Shown piece after piece: positions 43,618 through 55,731 of a DNA stretch of 64,000 bases. Within the stretch, counting starts at the first letter, position 1. The number at the start of each line of letters is the position of its first letter. Both the position numbers and the translations under genes were made by a program. A model generated the notes under the pieces. The model did no database searches. It was not told the DNA's origin and saw nothing but the letters and a program-made list of their open reading frames with translations. This stretch comes from Myxococcus xanthus (lineage in GTDB: Bacteria; Myxococcota; Myxococcia; Myxococcales; Myxococcaceae). The stretch lies in NCBI RefSeq assembly GCF_900106535.1, contig NZ_FNOH01000006.1, positions 1 through 64,000 of the forward strand. Reading direction: 5' to 3'.

Positions 43618-45270
43618 TCAGATGGCGCCGATGGCCTCGGTGGCGCCTTCGGCGAACAGCGTGGTGTCCGCCTTGGCCAGCAGCGTCGCCAGGCCCTCGC
43701 GGGTCGCGGCGCTGATGGCCACGCCGCCCCGCGTGCGCAGCAGCGCCGCCACTTCGTCCGGCGGAAGCAGGTCCGCCTTGTTCCACACCATGAGGCGCGG
43801 CTTCTCCATCAAGTCGAGCGACTCGAGGATGTTCTCCACCGCCTCCACCTGCTCGTCGCGGGCGGGGTCCGCCGCGTCCACGACGTGGAGCAGCAGGCTG
43901 GCGTCGTACAGCTCCTCCAGCGTGGCGCGGAAGGCGGCGACCAGGTCCTTGGGCAGGTCCCGGATGAAGCCCACCGTGTCGGTGATGATGACCTCCCGCT
44001 CCTGCGGGAAGCGCAGCCGCCGGCTGGTGGGGTCCAGCGTGGCGAACAGCTTGTTCTCCGCCAGCACCTCTGCGTTCGTAATCGCGTTGAGGAGCGTGGA
44101 CTTGCCGGCGTTGGTGTAGCCGACAATGGAGATGACGGGCAGTTCGCGCCGGTTGCGCTGGGCCCGGCGCACGCTGCGCTCCCGGCCAATCGCGTCGATG
44201 CGCTTCTCCAGGTGGGTGATTCGCTCGCGCACGCGGCGGCGGTCGATCTCCAGCTTCGTCTCGCCTGGGCCTCGTCCGCCAATGCCGCCCATGAGCCGGC
44301 TGAGCGAATCGTCGCTCTGCACCAGCCGTGGCAGCCGGTACTTCAGTTGTGCCAGCTCCACCTGGAGCTTGCCCTCGGCGCTCTGCGCGCGCTGCGCGAA
44401 GATGTCGAGGATGAGCTGTGAGCGGTCCAGGATCTTGAGGCTGGTGGCCTCGCCGATGTGGCGGCCCTGGGACGGGGTGAGGTCCTTGTCGAAGATGAGC
44501 AGGTCCACCATGGTCTGCATGGAGCGCAGGTTGAGCTCCTCCAGCTTGCCGCGGCCGATGAGGTAGCGCGGGTCCGCCTCGCGCTTCACCTGGAGCACGG
44601 AGTCGATGACCTCCACGCCCGCGGTGCGCGCCAGCTCCTTCAGCTCCGCCAGGCTGGACTCGGCCAGGGCGCGGTTGCCGTCCAGGCACACCGCCACGAG
44701 GATGGCCTTCTCACGGCCGCCCACCTTGCGCGACGCCGCCTTGCGGTTGAACTCCTCCTCCAGCGCGCCCAGCGTGTCCATGAGGTCCGGCTGCGCCACG
44801 TGGACGGAGGGCAGCGTCTCGACGTGCCAGAAGTCGCCGGAGCCGTTCTCCGGGATGAGGTAGGCGTAGTGCAGGACGCCGGGCAGGCCTTCGTGGCCCA
44901 CGCCAACGGCCGCCACGCAGTCCAGGCGCAGCAGCGCGAGGTCCGTGAGGTCGTCCTTGGTGAGCGGCTCGCCCTTCAAGTGGGTGTGGACCAGGCGGAG
45001 GCCACGCAGACGCACCTGGCCCGCGCGGGCGCGGCCGATGTCCGGGAGCTCGAGCTTGTGAGCGTTGCCCACGATGACGTGCTCGATTTCTCCCTTCCGG
45101 TTGACGAGCACACCCACCTGCCGGTTCAGCTCACGCGACAGCTCGGTGAGATGCCGGGCAAGCTCGGGCGACACGATTTCGTGCGGTGGGACGCGCCGGC
45201 GGAAGGTGTTGCGCAACCGGTGCTGTTCGCTCGACTTGAGGCCCAGGGTGTTGCCGTAGATTTCCTTCAA
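43618..45270 (-). CDS. hflX: GTPase HflX with long N-terminal extension
   Basis: This ribosome-associated GTPase splits stalled or hibernating 70S ribosomes in other bacteria. It is about 550 residues, against roughly 426 in E. coli. An extra N-terminal domain of about 180 residues precedes the HflX domain ([52 protein letters not shown]), the G domain ([18 protein letters not shown]) and a short tail. TTG 45270 has AGGAG seven to ten bases upstream and begins [11 protein letters not shown]; the ATG at 45294 is the alternative. It is divergent from proB. Confidence 0.95.
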   Translation of the reverse strand: MKEIYGNTLGLKSSEQHRLRNTFRRRVPPHEIVSPELARHLTELSRELNRQVGVLVNRKGEIEHVIVGNAHKLELPDIGRARAGQVRLRGLRLVHTHLKGEPLTKDDLTDLALLRLDCVAAVGVGHEGLPGVLHYAYLIPENGSGDFWHVETLPSVHVAQPDLMDTLGALEEEFNRKAASRKVGGREKAILVAVCLDGNRALAESSLAELKELARTAGVEVIDSVLQVKREADPRYLIGRGKLEELNLRSMQTMVDLLIFDKDLTPSQGRHIGEATSLKILDRSQLILDIFAQRAQSAEGKLQVELAQLKYRLPRLVQSDDSLSRLMGGIGGRGPGETKLEIDRRRVRERITHLEKRIDAIGRERSVRRAQRNRRELPVISIVGYTNAGKSTLLNAITNAEVLAENKLFATLDPTSRRLRFPQEREVIITDTVGFIRDLPKDLVAAFRATLEELYDASLLLHVVDAADPARDEQVEAVENILESLDLMEKPRLMVWNKADLLPPDEVAALLRTRGGVAISAATREGLATLLAKADTTLFAEGATEAIGAI

Positions 45271-45392
45271 ACCGTGCTCTCCTGGCGGAGGCATTGGGGC
45301 CCCCACCTTTTTCGTACGACTTTATGACTGCCGCTGTGGGGAAAACACGCCGGACGCGCGCGTCTTCCATTTCTGACCTACGCTGACGCCCT

Positions 45393-46526
45393 GTGAGTTC
45401 GATTTCCACGGGACGCACCGCCCTACGCTCCGCCCGGCGGGTGGTGGTGAAAATCGGCACCAACGCGCTGACGAACGCCACCGGACGTTTCAACCGTCAG
45501 CACTTCGATGCGCTGGGCCAGGATTTGTTGTGGGCCGCGCAGGGCCGCGAGCTGGTGGTGGTGTCCAGCGGGGCCATTGCCCTGGGGGTCGAGCGGCTGG
45601 GCCTGCCCTCGCGCCCTCGCGACATCCCGGGCAAGCAGGCGTGCGCGGCGGTGGGGCAGAGCCGGCTGGTGCAGGCCTACGAAGAGGCCTTCGCCGCGCA
45701 TGGGAAGGCGGTGGCCCAGGTGCTGCTCACCCACGAGGACGTGCAGGAGCGCCGCCGCTACCTCAACGTGAAGCACACCCTGGAGCGGTTGCTGACGGCG
45801 GGCGTCGTCCCCGTCATCAACGAGAACGACACCGTCTCCGTGGACGAGCTGAAGTTCGGTGACAACGACACGCTGGCGGGGCTGGTGGCCGGCGTGGTGG
45901 ATGCCGACGCGCTCGTCCTGCTGTCGGATGTGGAGGGCCTCTACACCGGAGACCCCCGGCGCGACGCAGGCGCGGAGCTGCTGGCCACGGTGATGCAGGT
46001 GACGCCCGAGGTCCTGGCGCTCGCCACCGGTACGAGCAGCGGGGTGGGGACGGGCGGGATGAGCACCAAGGTGCGGGCGGCCGCGCGCGCGTCCGATTCC
46101 GGCATTCACTGCGTGATTACGTCCGGCGCCGTGCCCGGCCGCCTGCGCGCCGTCCTGGAAGGCGCGGACGTGGGGACCCACTTCGAACCCACCGGCAGCC
46201 GCCGCAGTGCCCGCGCCGCGTGGATTGCCCATGCCCTGCGCGCACGCGGGACGCTCACGGTGGATGCCGGCGCGCGCGAGGCCATTGTCACCGGCAAGCG
46301 CAGCCTGCTGCCCAGCGGCGTTCGCGGCGTGGAGGGGGACTTCGGGCGCGGAGACCCGGTGGACCTGGTGGACGCGGAGGGGGCCGTGTTCGCGCGGGGG
46401 CTGGCGGCCTACGACGCCAACGAGCTGCGACGCATCGCCGGACATCGCACGGCGGACATCGAAGCGGTGCTGGGCTACCGCTACCTCGACGAGGCCGTGC
46501 ACCGCGACGACCTGGCCGTGCTGTAG
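45393..46526 (+). CDS. proB: Glutamate 5-kinase
   Basis: This 377-residue enzyme phosphorylates glutamate in the first step of proline synthesis. The amino-acid-kinase domain (about 15-270: VVVKIGTNALT, VSSGAIALG, INENDTVSVDELKFGDND, LSDVEGLYTGDP, GTGGMSTKVRAA) is followed by a PUA domain (about 290-370), as in E. coli ProB. It starts at GTG 45393. proA is not adjacent. The gap to hflX is only about 120 bases and must hold both promoters. Confidence 0.97.
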   Translation: MSSISTGRTALRSARRVVVKIGTNALTNATGRFNRQHFDALGQDLLWAAQGRELVVVSSGAIALGVERLGLPSRPRDIPGKQACAAVGQSRLVQAYEEAFAAHGKAVAQVLLTHEDVQERRRYLNVKHTLERLLTAGVVPVINENDTVSVDELKFGDNDTLAGLVAGVVDADALVLLSDVEGLYTGDPRRDAGAELLATVMQVTPEVLALATGTSSGVGTGGMSTKVRAAARASDSGIHCVITSGAVPGRLRAVLEGADVGTHFEPTGSRRSARAAWIAHALRARGTLTVDAGAREAIVTGKRSLLPSGVRGVEGDFGRGDPVDLVDAEGAVFARGLAAYDANELRRIAGHRTADIEAVLGYRYLDEAVHRDDLAVL

Positions 46527-46542
46527 CCGGGCAGGGCGTTGC

Positions 46543-47013
46543 TCAGATGGACGAGGTGGACAGCGACTTGCCGCCGCTTTCGCCCAACTGCATGAGCGCG
46601 CGGAACTCCGGCGAGTCCACCTTCATCAGCAGCAGGGAGACCTCGAGCTCTCCGGGGACGCGGCCAAGCTGGAGCTTGCGCTCCTGGCCGTGGAGCAGCG
46701 CCAGCTCGGAGTGGCCCTTCGCCTCGGGCAGGAGCAGGTCGAGCTGGAGGAGGAAGGACTGGCCTTCGGCCTTGGGCGTGAGGACCAGCCGGTAGTCGGG
46801 AAGGGGCGCTCCCGGACGGCGGCGCTCGGCGCGAAGGGTGCGGCCCGTCTCGCCCAGCAGCTTGGGCTGGGCCACCAGCCGCCCGTCACGGCGGACCTCG
46901 ACGGCGAAGTAGAGGGGCTCCGCGCGCACGGGCGCAGGCGCGGCCATGCTCGTGAAGCCCACGAACATCGCCAACCCGGCCACCACATTACGGACGAGGG
47001 TGATGCCGCTCAT
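46543..47013 (-). CDS. Small exported protein of unknown function
   Basis: This 156-residue protein has a signal peptide (VVAGLAMFVGFTSMAAPAPVRA) and a mature beta-rich domain (LYFAVEVRRDGRLVAQPKLLG, DYRLVLTPKAE, SFLLQLDLLLPE). The ATG at 47013 has AAGGGA seven bases upstream. No family recognised. It converges with proB and diverges from the WYL operon. Confidence 0.72.
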   Translation of the reverse strand: MSGITLVRNVVAGLAMFVGFTSMAAPAPVRAEPLYFAVEVRRDGRLVAQPKLLGETGRTLRAERRRPGAPLPDYRLVLTPKAEGQSFLLQLDLLLPEAKGHSELALLHGQERKLQLGRVPGELEVSLLLMKVDSPEFRALMQLGESGGKSLSTSSI

Positions 47014-47188
47014 CGTGAGTCCCTTCGGAGGCTCCGCTCGCCGCTTCGGCCGTGCGGCATCCGGACAGGCAGGCCTGTCCACGTCGCTTCCACTTCCACG
47101 GAATGGAGCAGCAATAACCCAGATCATGCCCGCAGTGCGAGCCCCCCGCCCAAGTCGTTGCCAGCCGCAATGAGTACAGCCGTGCGTA

Positions 47189-47242
47189 CAGGTGATTACC
47201 TGCTTGTTTGTTCAGGCGCGTCCGGCTATCTCGCCGGACGCG
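47189..47242 (+). promoter_or_regulatory. Palindromic control region upstream of the WYL operon
   Basis: The gap 47014-47325 has no gene. It holds a CAGGT-GATT-ACCTG palindrome at 47189-47202 and a perfect 9-bp inverted repeat (CGCGTCCGG at 47217, CCGGACGCG at 47234). Nearby lies a directly repeated GTACAG. The palindromes are candidate binding sites for the WYL regulators themselves. I see no convincing -10/-35 boxes. Confidence 0.4.
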
Positions 47243-47325
47243 AGCGGCCCTCTCACCTGTTTCCCACCCACACGTCCACTTCTTGACCCTCTCGGGTCCG
47301 CCCGGCATCGTCGCCGACCTTTCCA

Positions 47326-48348
47326 ATGGACCGCACTGAACGCATCCTCGACCTCGTGGCCCTTCTGCTCGACGCACGCGAGCCCATCTCCTGGGCCGAG
47401 CTGCGCGAGCACTTCCCTGGTGACTACGGCGGCTCCGATGATGCCGCCGAGCGCAAGTTCGAGCGCGACAAGGCGGAGCTGGTGGAGCTGGGCTTTCCGC
47501 TGACGTACGTGCAAGGAGATGACGAGCGCCGGGACGGCTACATCGTCGACCGGGACGCCTACTACCTCCCGGAGGCGGACCTCTCCAAGGAGGAGCTGGC
47601 CGTGCTCTACGCCGCCGGCTCCGCGGCGCTGGCGTCGGGGGCCTTCCCGGGCCGGGATGACCTGGCGCACGCGCTGCGGAAGATCGGCTTCTTCGCCGGT
47701 CAATCCCTGCCTACACCCCGGGTGCGCATGGAGCTGGGCTCCGTGCATGAGGGCCAGGAGAAGGAGATCTCCGCGCGCCTGGAGCAGCTCTGGGATGCGT
47801 GCGCGGCCCGCAAGTGGGTGGACCTGACGTATGCCAGCCCCAAGCAGGCGGGCACCACGCAGCGGCGGGTGGACCCGTATGGCCTGGCGCTGCGCCGCGG
47901 CGCCTGGACGCTGGTGGGGTACTGCCACCTGCGCAAGGAATTGCGGACCTTCCACGTCCACCGGATTCGCGAACTCAAGGTGAACACGGCGCGCCCGCGC
48001 ACACCGGACTTCCAGGTGCCGGCGGACTTCTCGCTGGAGGCCCACGTGGCGTACTTCCCGTGGCAGCACCGCTTCCATGAGCAGGAGGAGGTGGTGCTCC
48101 ACCTGTCGGGCACGCTCGCCTCGCGGGCCGCGAGCCTGTTGCCCGGCGCCACGCTGGAGCCGGCGGAGGAGGGGGCGGTGCGGGCGCGGCTGCCGGTCAC
48201 GTTCGTGGACGGCCTGATGCGCTTCTGCCTGGCGCTGGGGCCGGACTGCCGCGTGGAGGGCCCGGAGCGGGCGCAGGCGCGTCTGCGGGAGATGGCCTCG
48301 CGCATCGTGTCGTGCCACGACGATTCGCTGGACAAGGTGAGCACATGA
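47326..48348 (+). CDS. WYL-domain transcriptional regulator (PafB/C-like), first of a pair
   Basis: This 340-residue regulator has an N-terminal helix-turn-helix (TERILDLVALLLDAREPISWAELREHF, with RKFERDKAELVELG), a WYL domain in the middle (RRVDPYGLALRRGAWTLVGYCHLRKELRTFHVHRI) and a WCX-type C-terminal extension. WYL domains bind nucleic acid or small ligands. PafB/PafC pairs in actinobacteria control DNA-damage genes. The stop overlaps the next WYL gene (ATGA), as in pafBC. Confidence 0.92.
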   Translation: MDRTERILDLVALLLDAREPISWAELREHFPGDYGGSDDAAERKFERDKAELVELGFPLTYVQGDDERRDGYIVDRDAYYLPEADLSKEELAVLYAAGSAALASGAFPGRDDLAHALRKIGFFAGQSLPTPRVRMELGSVHEGQEKEISARLEQLWDACAARKWVDLTYASPKQAGTTQRRVDPYGLALRRGAWTLVGYCHLRKELRTFHVHRIRELKVNTARPRTPDFQVPADFSLEAHVAYFPWQHRFHEQEEVVLHLSGTLASRAASLLPGATLEPAEEGAVRARLPVTFVDGLMRFCLALGPDCRVEGPERAQARLREMASRIVSCHDDSLDKVST

Positions 48349-49274
48349 GCAACGTCCACGAGCGGCTCCGCCGCCTGCTGTTCCTGGTTCCCTACGTCTC
48401 CAAGCACCCCGGCGTCACGGTGGACGCGCTCGCGCGCGCCCTCAACATCAGCCGCGAGGACCTGCTGGAGGAGCTGGACCTGCTCACCTGCGTGGGCCGG
48501 CCGCCCTTCAACCCGGACGACTACATCGACATCTACGTGGACAACGACCGCGTCTACGTGGACCTGGACCAGCGCCTCTTCGCGCCGCCCCGGTTGACGC
48601 CGGGCGAGGCCGCGGCGCTGGCCGCGTCGGCGGAGCTGCTGCGGCCGGCCACGGGGGACGCATTGCAGAGCGCCCTCCAGAAGCTGGAGCGCGTGCTGCC
48701 GCCCGCCACCCGCGAGCGTTACCGGGAGATGTACCGGAAGATTGATGCGTCCACGGAGGCGCCCCAGGCCCTGGGGCCGCTCACCCGGGCCATCATCGAG
48801 CGCCTGGAGGTGACGTTCGGCTATGCCAGCCCCGGCCGGTCGCCGGAGCCGCGCACCGTGCGCCCCTACGAGCTGCTCAGCCACCGGGGGCAGTGGTATC
48901 TGCAGGGCTACTGCCACACCCGGCAGGACGCGCGCCTGTTCCGCCTGGACCGGATGGAGGACATCCTCGTCACGGACGTGTCCTTCCAGCCGCCCGCGGA
49001 CGCCCGGGCGGACGTGCCCAACCCGGCGCGGGGCCTGACGGACTCCTCGGTGCGCGTGCGCTTCTCCCCCGTGGCCGCACCCTATGTGAAGGAGCGCTTC
49101 GGCCAGGACGCCCGCCCGCTTGCCGACGGGGGCGTGGAGGTGCTGGTGGCGGGGGACAGCGAACGCTGGCTCACCCAGTGGGTCCTGTCTTTCGGTGGCG
49201 AGGCGCAGGTCATGGAACCGGCCTCCGCGCGCGCGGCCGTTGCCCGAGCGGCGCGGGCCTCTGTAGGATTGTAA
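48345..49274 (+). CDS. WYL-domain transcriptional regulator, second of a pair
   Basis: This 309-residue protein has a PafC-like N-terminal helix-turn-helix (RRLLFLVPYVSKHPGVTVDALARALNISREDLLEELDLL), a WYL domain (RTVRPYELLSHRGQWYLQGYCHTRQDARLFRLDRM) and a C-terminal extension. It is translated from an ATGA overlap with its partner and probably acts with it as a heterodimer. An FHA membrane-protein gene follows six bases later. Confidence 0.92.
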   Translation: MSNVHERLRRLLFLVPYVSKHPGVTVDALARALNISREDLLEELDLLTCVGRPPFNPDDYIDIYVDNDRVYVDLDQRLFAPPRLTPGEAAALAASAELLRPATGDALQSALQKLERVLPPATRERYREMYRKIDASTEAPQALGPLTRAIIERLEVTFGYASPGRSPEPRTVRPYELLSHRGQWYLQGYCHTRQDARLFRLDRMEDILVTDVSFQPPADARADVPNPARGLTDSSVRVRFSPVAAPYVKERFGQDARPLADGGVEVLVAGDSERWLTQWVLSFGGEAQVMEPASARAAVARAARASVGL

Positions 49275-49280
49275 CCCCCC

Positions 49281-50852
49281 ATGCCTTTCCAGCTGACGAT
49301 CTCCGAGGGTAGAGAAGCCGGTAAGGAGTTCGTCTTCGACCAGGACTCCGTTCTCATCGGCCGTTCGACGGATTGCGACGTCGCGCTGTTCGACCCGGGT
49401 GTGTCCCGGCGCCACTGCCGCATCTTCCTCGACGGTGATGCCTACGCCGTCGAGGACCAGGGCAGCGCCAACGGGTCGCTCATCAACGGCAGTCCGGTGA
49501 AGACGCAGGTGCTTGAGGACGGCGACAAGCTGACCCTGGGGCCGGTGACATTCATCTTCGCCATGCTGACGGACGAGCCGGCCACGGGCGAAGAAGAGCT
49601 CCCCGCCGGCGCCCAGGAAGGCGATGGCAGCACGCGCATCGTCTCCCTGGATTCCCTGAAGCGGCAGCGCAACAAGGGCGTCGCGCTGGCCCCGGAAGGT
49701 GCCGACCAGGAGGAGCTGAACGAAATCCGCGAGGGTGCCACCCGCTCCAACCTGCAGGCCCTGCGCCCCGTGTCCCAGGGGCAGAGCGGCTCACGGCCGG
49801 CGGCCATCGAGCGCTCGGCGCCAGCGGCACCGCCCGCGAAGCGGCCGTCCAGTTCGCCCCCGCCGGCCCGGGCCCGTCCGGCGCCGTCCGCTTCGGGCGG
49901 TGGTGGCCTGTCCGCGGCGGAGCGCGCGCGCATCCGGCGTGAGTCCCCCGGCGTGGTGTCCAGCGCGAAGCTCTTCTGGGCGGACGCCAGCCAGGGCGTG
50001 CGCACCGGCATCATCGGTGGCGGCGTGGCCATGGTGCTCGCGCTGTTCGGCGTCCTCTACTGGCTGGTGCTGAGCGGCGAGGACGGTCAGCCGGTGGGCG
50101 AGGAGCCCTCGATGCTGACCGGCCAGCCCATCCGCGACTCGTTCGGCCTGGGGCCGGGCGTGACGTGGGATCGCCCGGACATGAAGGTCTTCGAGTGGGA
50201 GTACACCGCCGCCACGCGCGCGGTGGTCATCCTTCACTACCAGGCCCAGAGCATCTCCAAGGACGAGGTCGTGGTGAGCGTCAACGGCGTGGACGTGGGC
50301 AAGGTGCCGCCCGACACGCTGGCCAGCCAGGACCGCTCCATCGAACTGATGATTCCGGCGCAGCACCTGAAGAAGGGCGAGCCCAACCGCATCATCTTCG
50401 ACAACGTGAAGAATCCGCCGGGCGAAGACCCGTGGGTCATCTGGAACATCTGGGTGGAGCGCGCGCTCCTGCCGGACCTGCTGCCCGAGGAACTGGTGCG
50501 GGAGGCCACCGAGTACCACAAGCGGGGCTTGAAGCACTTCCAGACGCCGGACATCGGCGCTCGCAACCGCTACGAGGCCTGGAAGTCCTTCCGCGTGTCG
50601 TGGCTGATGCTGGAGGCCCACCCGGAGCCGAAGCCCGACCTCTACTACGACGCCCAGGAGCGCATGAAGGCGGCGCAGCAGGAGCTGGACCGCACCTGCT
50701 CCAAGCTGCTGCTGGAGGTGGAGGGCTACTACAACCAGGGCAACTACAAGAGCGCCTCCGCCACCCTGGACCACGTGAAGGAGTACTTCCCGGAGTTCGA
50801 CCAGCCGTGCGCCACCCGCGCGGACGCCAAGCGCGCGGAGTACGGCCTCTAG
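49281..50852 (+). CDS. FHA-domain single-pass membrane protein
   Basis: This 523-residue protein has a cytoplasmic FHA domain (residues 5-95: LIGRSTDCDV, SRRHC, GSANGSLING), a Pro/Ser/Ala linker, one membrane helix (about 240-262, GIIGGGVAMVLALFGVLYWLVL) and a large periplasmic part. The periplasmic part has a beta region (KVFEWEYTAATRAVVILHYQAQ) and a helical, TPR-like C-terminus (EVEGYYNQGNYKSASATLDHV). The FHA domain would read phosphothreonine from Ser/Thr kinases. It is co-transcribed with the WYL pair. No family name is certain. Confidence 0.88.
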   Translation: MPFQLTISEGREAGKEFVFDQDSVLIGRSTDCDVALFDPGVSRRHCRIFLDGDAYAVEDQGSANGSLINGSPVKTQVLEDGDKLTLGPVTFIFAMLTDEPATGEEELPAGAQEGDGSTRIVSLDSLKRQRNKGVALAPEGADQEELNEIREGATRSNLQALRPVSQGQSGSRPAAIERSAPAAPPAKRPSSSPPPARARPAPSASGGGGLSAAERARIRRESPGVVSSAKLFWADASQGVRTGIIGGGVAMVLALFGVLYWLVLSGEDGQPVGEEPSMLTGQPIRDSFGLGPGVTWDRPDMKVFEWEYTAATRAVVILHYQAQSISKDEVVVSVNGVDVGKVPPDTLASQDRSIELMIPAQHLKKGEPNRIIFDNVKNPPGEDPWVIWNIWVERALLPDLLPEELVREATEYHKRGLKHFQTPDIGARNRYEAWKSFRVSWLMLEAHPEPKPDLYYDAQERMKAAQQELDRTCSKLLLEVEGYYNQGNYKSASATLDHVKEYFPEFDQPCATRADAKRAEYGL

Positions 50853-50868
50853 GCTGCGCCACGGCTTT

Positions 50869-50917
50869 CCGGTGTCCGTGAAGTCGCGGGATTGTCCCGT
50901 TGGCTTCCGGACACCGG
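50869..50917 (+). terminator. Stem-loop after the WYL-FHA operon
   Basis: Two perfect 10-bp arms (CCGGTGTCCG at 50869, CGGACACCGG at 50908) enclose a smaller hairpin (CGGGA-TTG-TCCCG). It starts 16 bases past the FHA gene stop and precedes the PLD gene. Confidence 0.5.
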
Positions 50918-50990
50918 CTGGCACTGGAAGACGGGCTGCGATGCGGCTCGGGTTGCCGGGTCGCGCGGGCATCCGCACCGTTGGGAGGCC

Positions 50991-52253
50991 ATGCGTGACC
51001 AGGAGGCGTTGACCGAGCAGTCGGGGGAAGTGGACACGGGCGCGCCGCGGCGTGCGCCCACGCCCCCAGCGCCCGTGCCGGAGCATGGGCCGGTGTGGAG
51101 CCCCGGCGTCTCCGGGGGGCTCCTGACGCGCTACTACCTGCCGCGCCGCCACGGGGTGGTGCAGGGCAACGCATGCCAGTTGCTGCGCGACGGCGTGGAG
51201 GCCTACCCGGCGATGCTGGAGGCCATCCGCGGGGCGCGCCGTTATGTCCGTATGGAGACGTACATGTTCGTCTCCGACGCCGTCGGCGAACTGTTTGGCC
51301 AGGCGCTGGCGGAGGCGGCCGAGCGCGGCGTGCACGTGAAGGTGTTGTACGACGCGGTGGGCTCCTGGACGAGCCGCCGGAGCTTCTTCGCAGGGCTGCG
51401 CGCGCGGGGCGTGGACATCCGCGCCTTCAAGCCCTTCAGCCTGTCACGCGGGCTGCGGCACCTGCTGCGGAGGGACCACCGCAAAATCCTGGTGGTGGAC
51501 GGCGAGGTGGCCTTCACCGGTGGGGTGAACATCTCCGCCCACTGGGCGCCCGCGGAGATGGGCGCGGCGTGGCGGGACGATGTGCTGCGCATCGAAGGGC
51601 CGGCCGTCCACGAACTGGAGCGGTGTTTCTCCGCCACGTGGCGGATGATGTTCCAGGGCCGCTTCCACCGGCTGACCCGGCGGCTGGAGCGCCTGCGCAA
51701 CCCTCCGCCTCGGCGCGGCGCGGTGGGGCTGGTGGTGTTGTCCAGTCGGCGAAGCATCCACCGGGCCTACCTGCACGCCATCCGCCGGGCCCGGCGCAGC
51801 GTGCTGGTGGCCGCCGCCTATTTCATTCCGGACCGGCGCATGGTGATGGCGCTGCGCGAGGCGGCCCGGCGCGGGGTGGAGGTCCATCTGCTGCTCAACG
51901 CTCGCAGCGACCACCCCATCCTGGAGTTCATGGCCCGGGCCTTCTACGAGCGGCTGCTGGGCGCGGGCGTCCGCATCTTCGAGTGGCAGCGCGGCGTGCT
52001 GCACGCCAAGACGGCCGTGGTGGACGGGGTGTGGGGCACCATCGGCTCATTCAACCTGGAGCGCCTCAGCCTGGCCTTCAATCACGAGGTGAACGCGGTC
52101 TTCGCCGACCCTCGCTTGGGGCAGCAACTGGAGGACTCCTTCCGCGGCGACTGCGGGGACTGCCGCGAGGTGACGCTGGCGGAGTTCCGCCGCCGGCCCC
52201 TGTGGCAGAAGCTGCTGGAGCGGGCACTGTCTCTGCTTCGCAAAATCATTTGA
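50991..52253 (+). CDS. Phospholipase D-type protein, cardiolipin synthase-like
   Basis: This 420-residue protein has two HKD motifs, HRKILVVD (163-170) and HAKTAVVD (338-345), the catalytic pair of PLD-superfamily phosphatidyltransferases. It lacks the N-terminal membrane helices of ClsA and so resembles ClsB/ClsC-type cardiolipin synthases. GGGAGG lies just before the ATG at 50991. It would join phosphatidyl groups at the inner membrane; another PLD-type activity cannot be ruled out. Confidence 0.88.
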   Translation: MRDQEALTEQSGEVDTGAPRRAPTPPAPVPEHGPVWSPGVSGGLLTRYYLPRRHGVVQGNACQLLRDGVEAYPAMLEAIRGARRYVRMETYMFVSDAVGELFGQALAEAAERGVHVKVLYDAVGSWTSRRSFFAGLRARGVDIRAFKPFSLSRGLRHLLRRDHRKILVVDGEVAFTGGVNISAHWAPAEMGAAWRDDVLRIEGPAVHELERCFSATWRMMFQGRFHRLTRRLERLRNPPPRRGAVGLVVLSSRRSIHRAYLHAIRRARRSVLVAAAYFIPDRRMVMALREAARRGVEVHLLLNARSDHPILEFMARAFYERLLGAGVRIFEWQRGVLHAKTAVVDGVWGTIGSFNLERLSLAFNHEVNAVFADPRLGQQLEDSFRGDCGDCREVTLAEFRRRPLWQKLLERALSLLRKII

Positions 52254-52420
52254 GCCACGCCTGTCCGGTCCTCAGCGGGCCGCATGGTTCCGATGAGCGG
52301 GGCTGCACACCCGCGGCTCGAAGCGTCCGGCCCTCAATGCGCTCGCAGGAACCCTTTGCAACGCGTCAACGGGGGGCCTAGAAGTTCCCGCATCCCGCGC
52401 AAGGAAGGACGGCAACACAC

Positions 52421-55150
<2,730 letters not shown>

Positions 55151-55204
55151 CGCGGAGAGGAAGGAACCGGCACCCTGCTTTCCTCGGCGGGCGCTGGTAG
55201 CACT

Positions 55205-55240
55205 ACGGCCCGGAGTCGCCCCCGTGGCGCTCCGGGCCGT
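55205..55240. terminator. Strong terminator-like hairpin
   Basis: A perfect 11-bp stem (ACGGCCCGGAG/CTCCGGGCCGT) with a 14-base loop lies between convergent acnA and the HD-hydrolase gene, followed on the plus strand by a pyrimidine-rich stretch. It probably serves both genes. Confidence 0.72.
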
Positions 55241-55248
55241 CGTGTCTT

Positions 55249-55671
55249 CTAGGGCTCGCGCAGGCGGGCCCAGGCGGCGCGGTAGCGGGCCAGGCGCTCG
55301 GCGTCCTTGGGCGTCACCGCTGCCAGCCGCCGCACGTCCATGTTGTCCTCAAGGTCCGCCAGCTTCACGCGGCGGGCGAGCGCCAGCGGGCGCAGCCGTT
55401 CGATGAAGGCCTCGTACGTCTCGTCCTGGCGGCGGGTGAGCGCGTCCAGCGCGCCCAGGACGTTTTCCGCGTAGCCCAGCTCGCGCAGGCGCTCGAGCGT
55501 GTAGGGCGTGTCCTCCACCACGTCGTGGAGGATGGCCACGGTGCGCTCTTCGTCCGTGTCCAGCCGCATCATCACCCGCAGCGGGTGGAGGATGTACGTC
55601 TGGCCGGCCTTGTCTCGCTGGCCCTGATGCGCGGCCACCGCGAGCGCGATGGCGTCTTCGAGTGCGGGCAT
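55249..55671 (-). CDS. Small HD-domain hydrolase (SpoT/MESH1-like)
   Basis: This 140-residue protein is a stand-alone HD domain: AAHQGQRDKAG, HPLRVM, AILHDVVEDT and a later KLADLEDNMD. The pattern matches the ppGpp-hydrolase half of SpoT and small alarmone hydrolases. Hydrolysis of (p)ppGpp is a reasonable guess, but other nucleotides are possible. It follows the pilus operon on the same strand, separated by a hairpin. Confidence 0.85.
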   Translation of the reverse strand: MPALEDAIALAVAAHQGQRDKAGQTYILHPLRVMMRLDTDEERTVAILHDVVEDTPYTLERLRELGYAENVLGALDALTRRQDETYEAFIERLRPLALARRVKLADLEDNMDVRRLAAVTPKDAERLARYRAAWARLREP

Positions 55672-55692
55672 GCCCGTCTTCTAACGCCAGAC

Positions 55693-55718
55693 GCCCTCCC
55701 CAGGCGAGCGGGGAGGGC
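55693..55718 (-). terminator. Hairpin ending the pilus operon
   Basis: A perfect 9-bp stem (GCCCTCCCC/GGGGAGGGC) with an eight-base loop lies 14 bases past the pilY1 stop and ahead of the HD-hydrolase gene. Confidence 0.6.
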
Positions 55719-55731
55719 GGCCTTCACGTCA

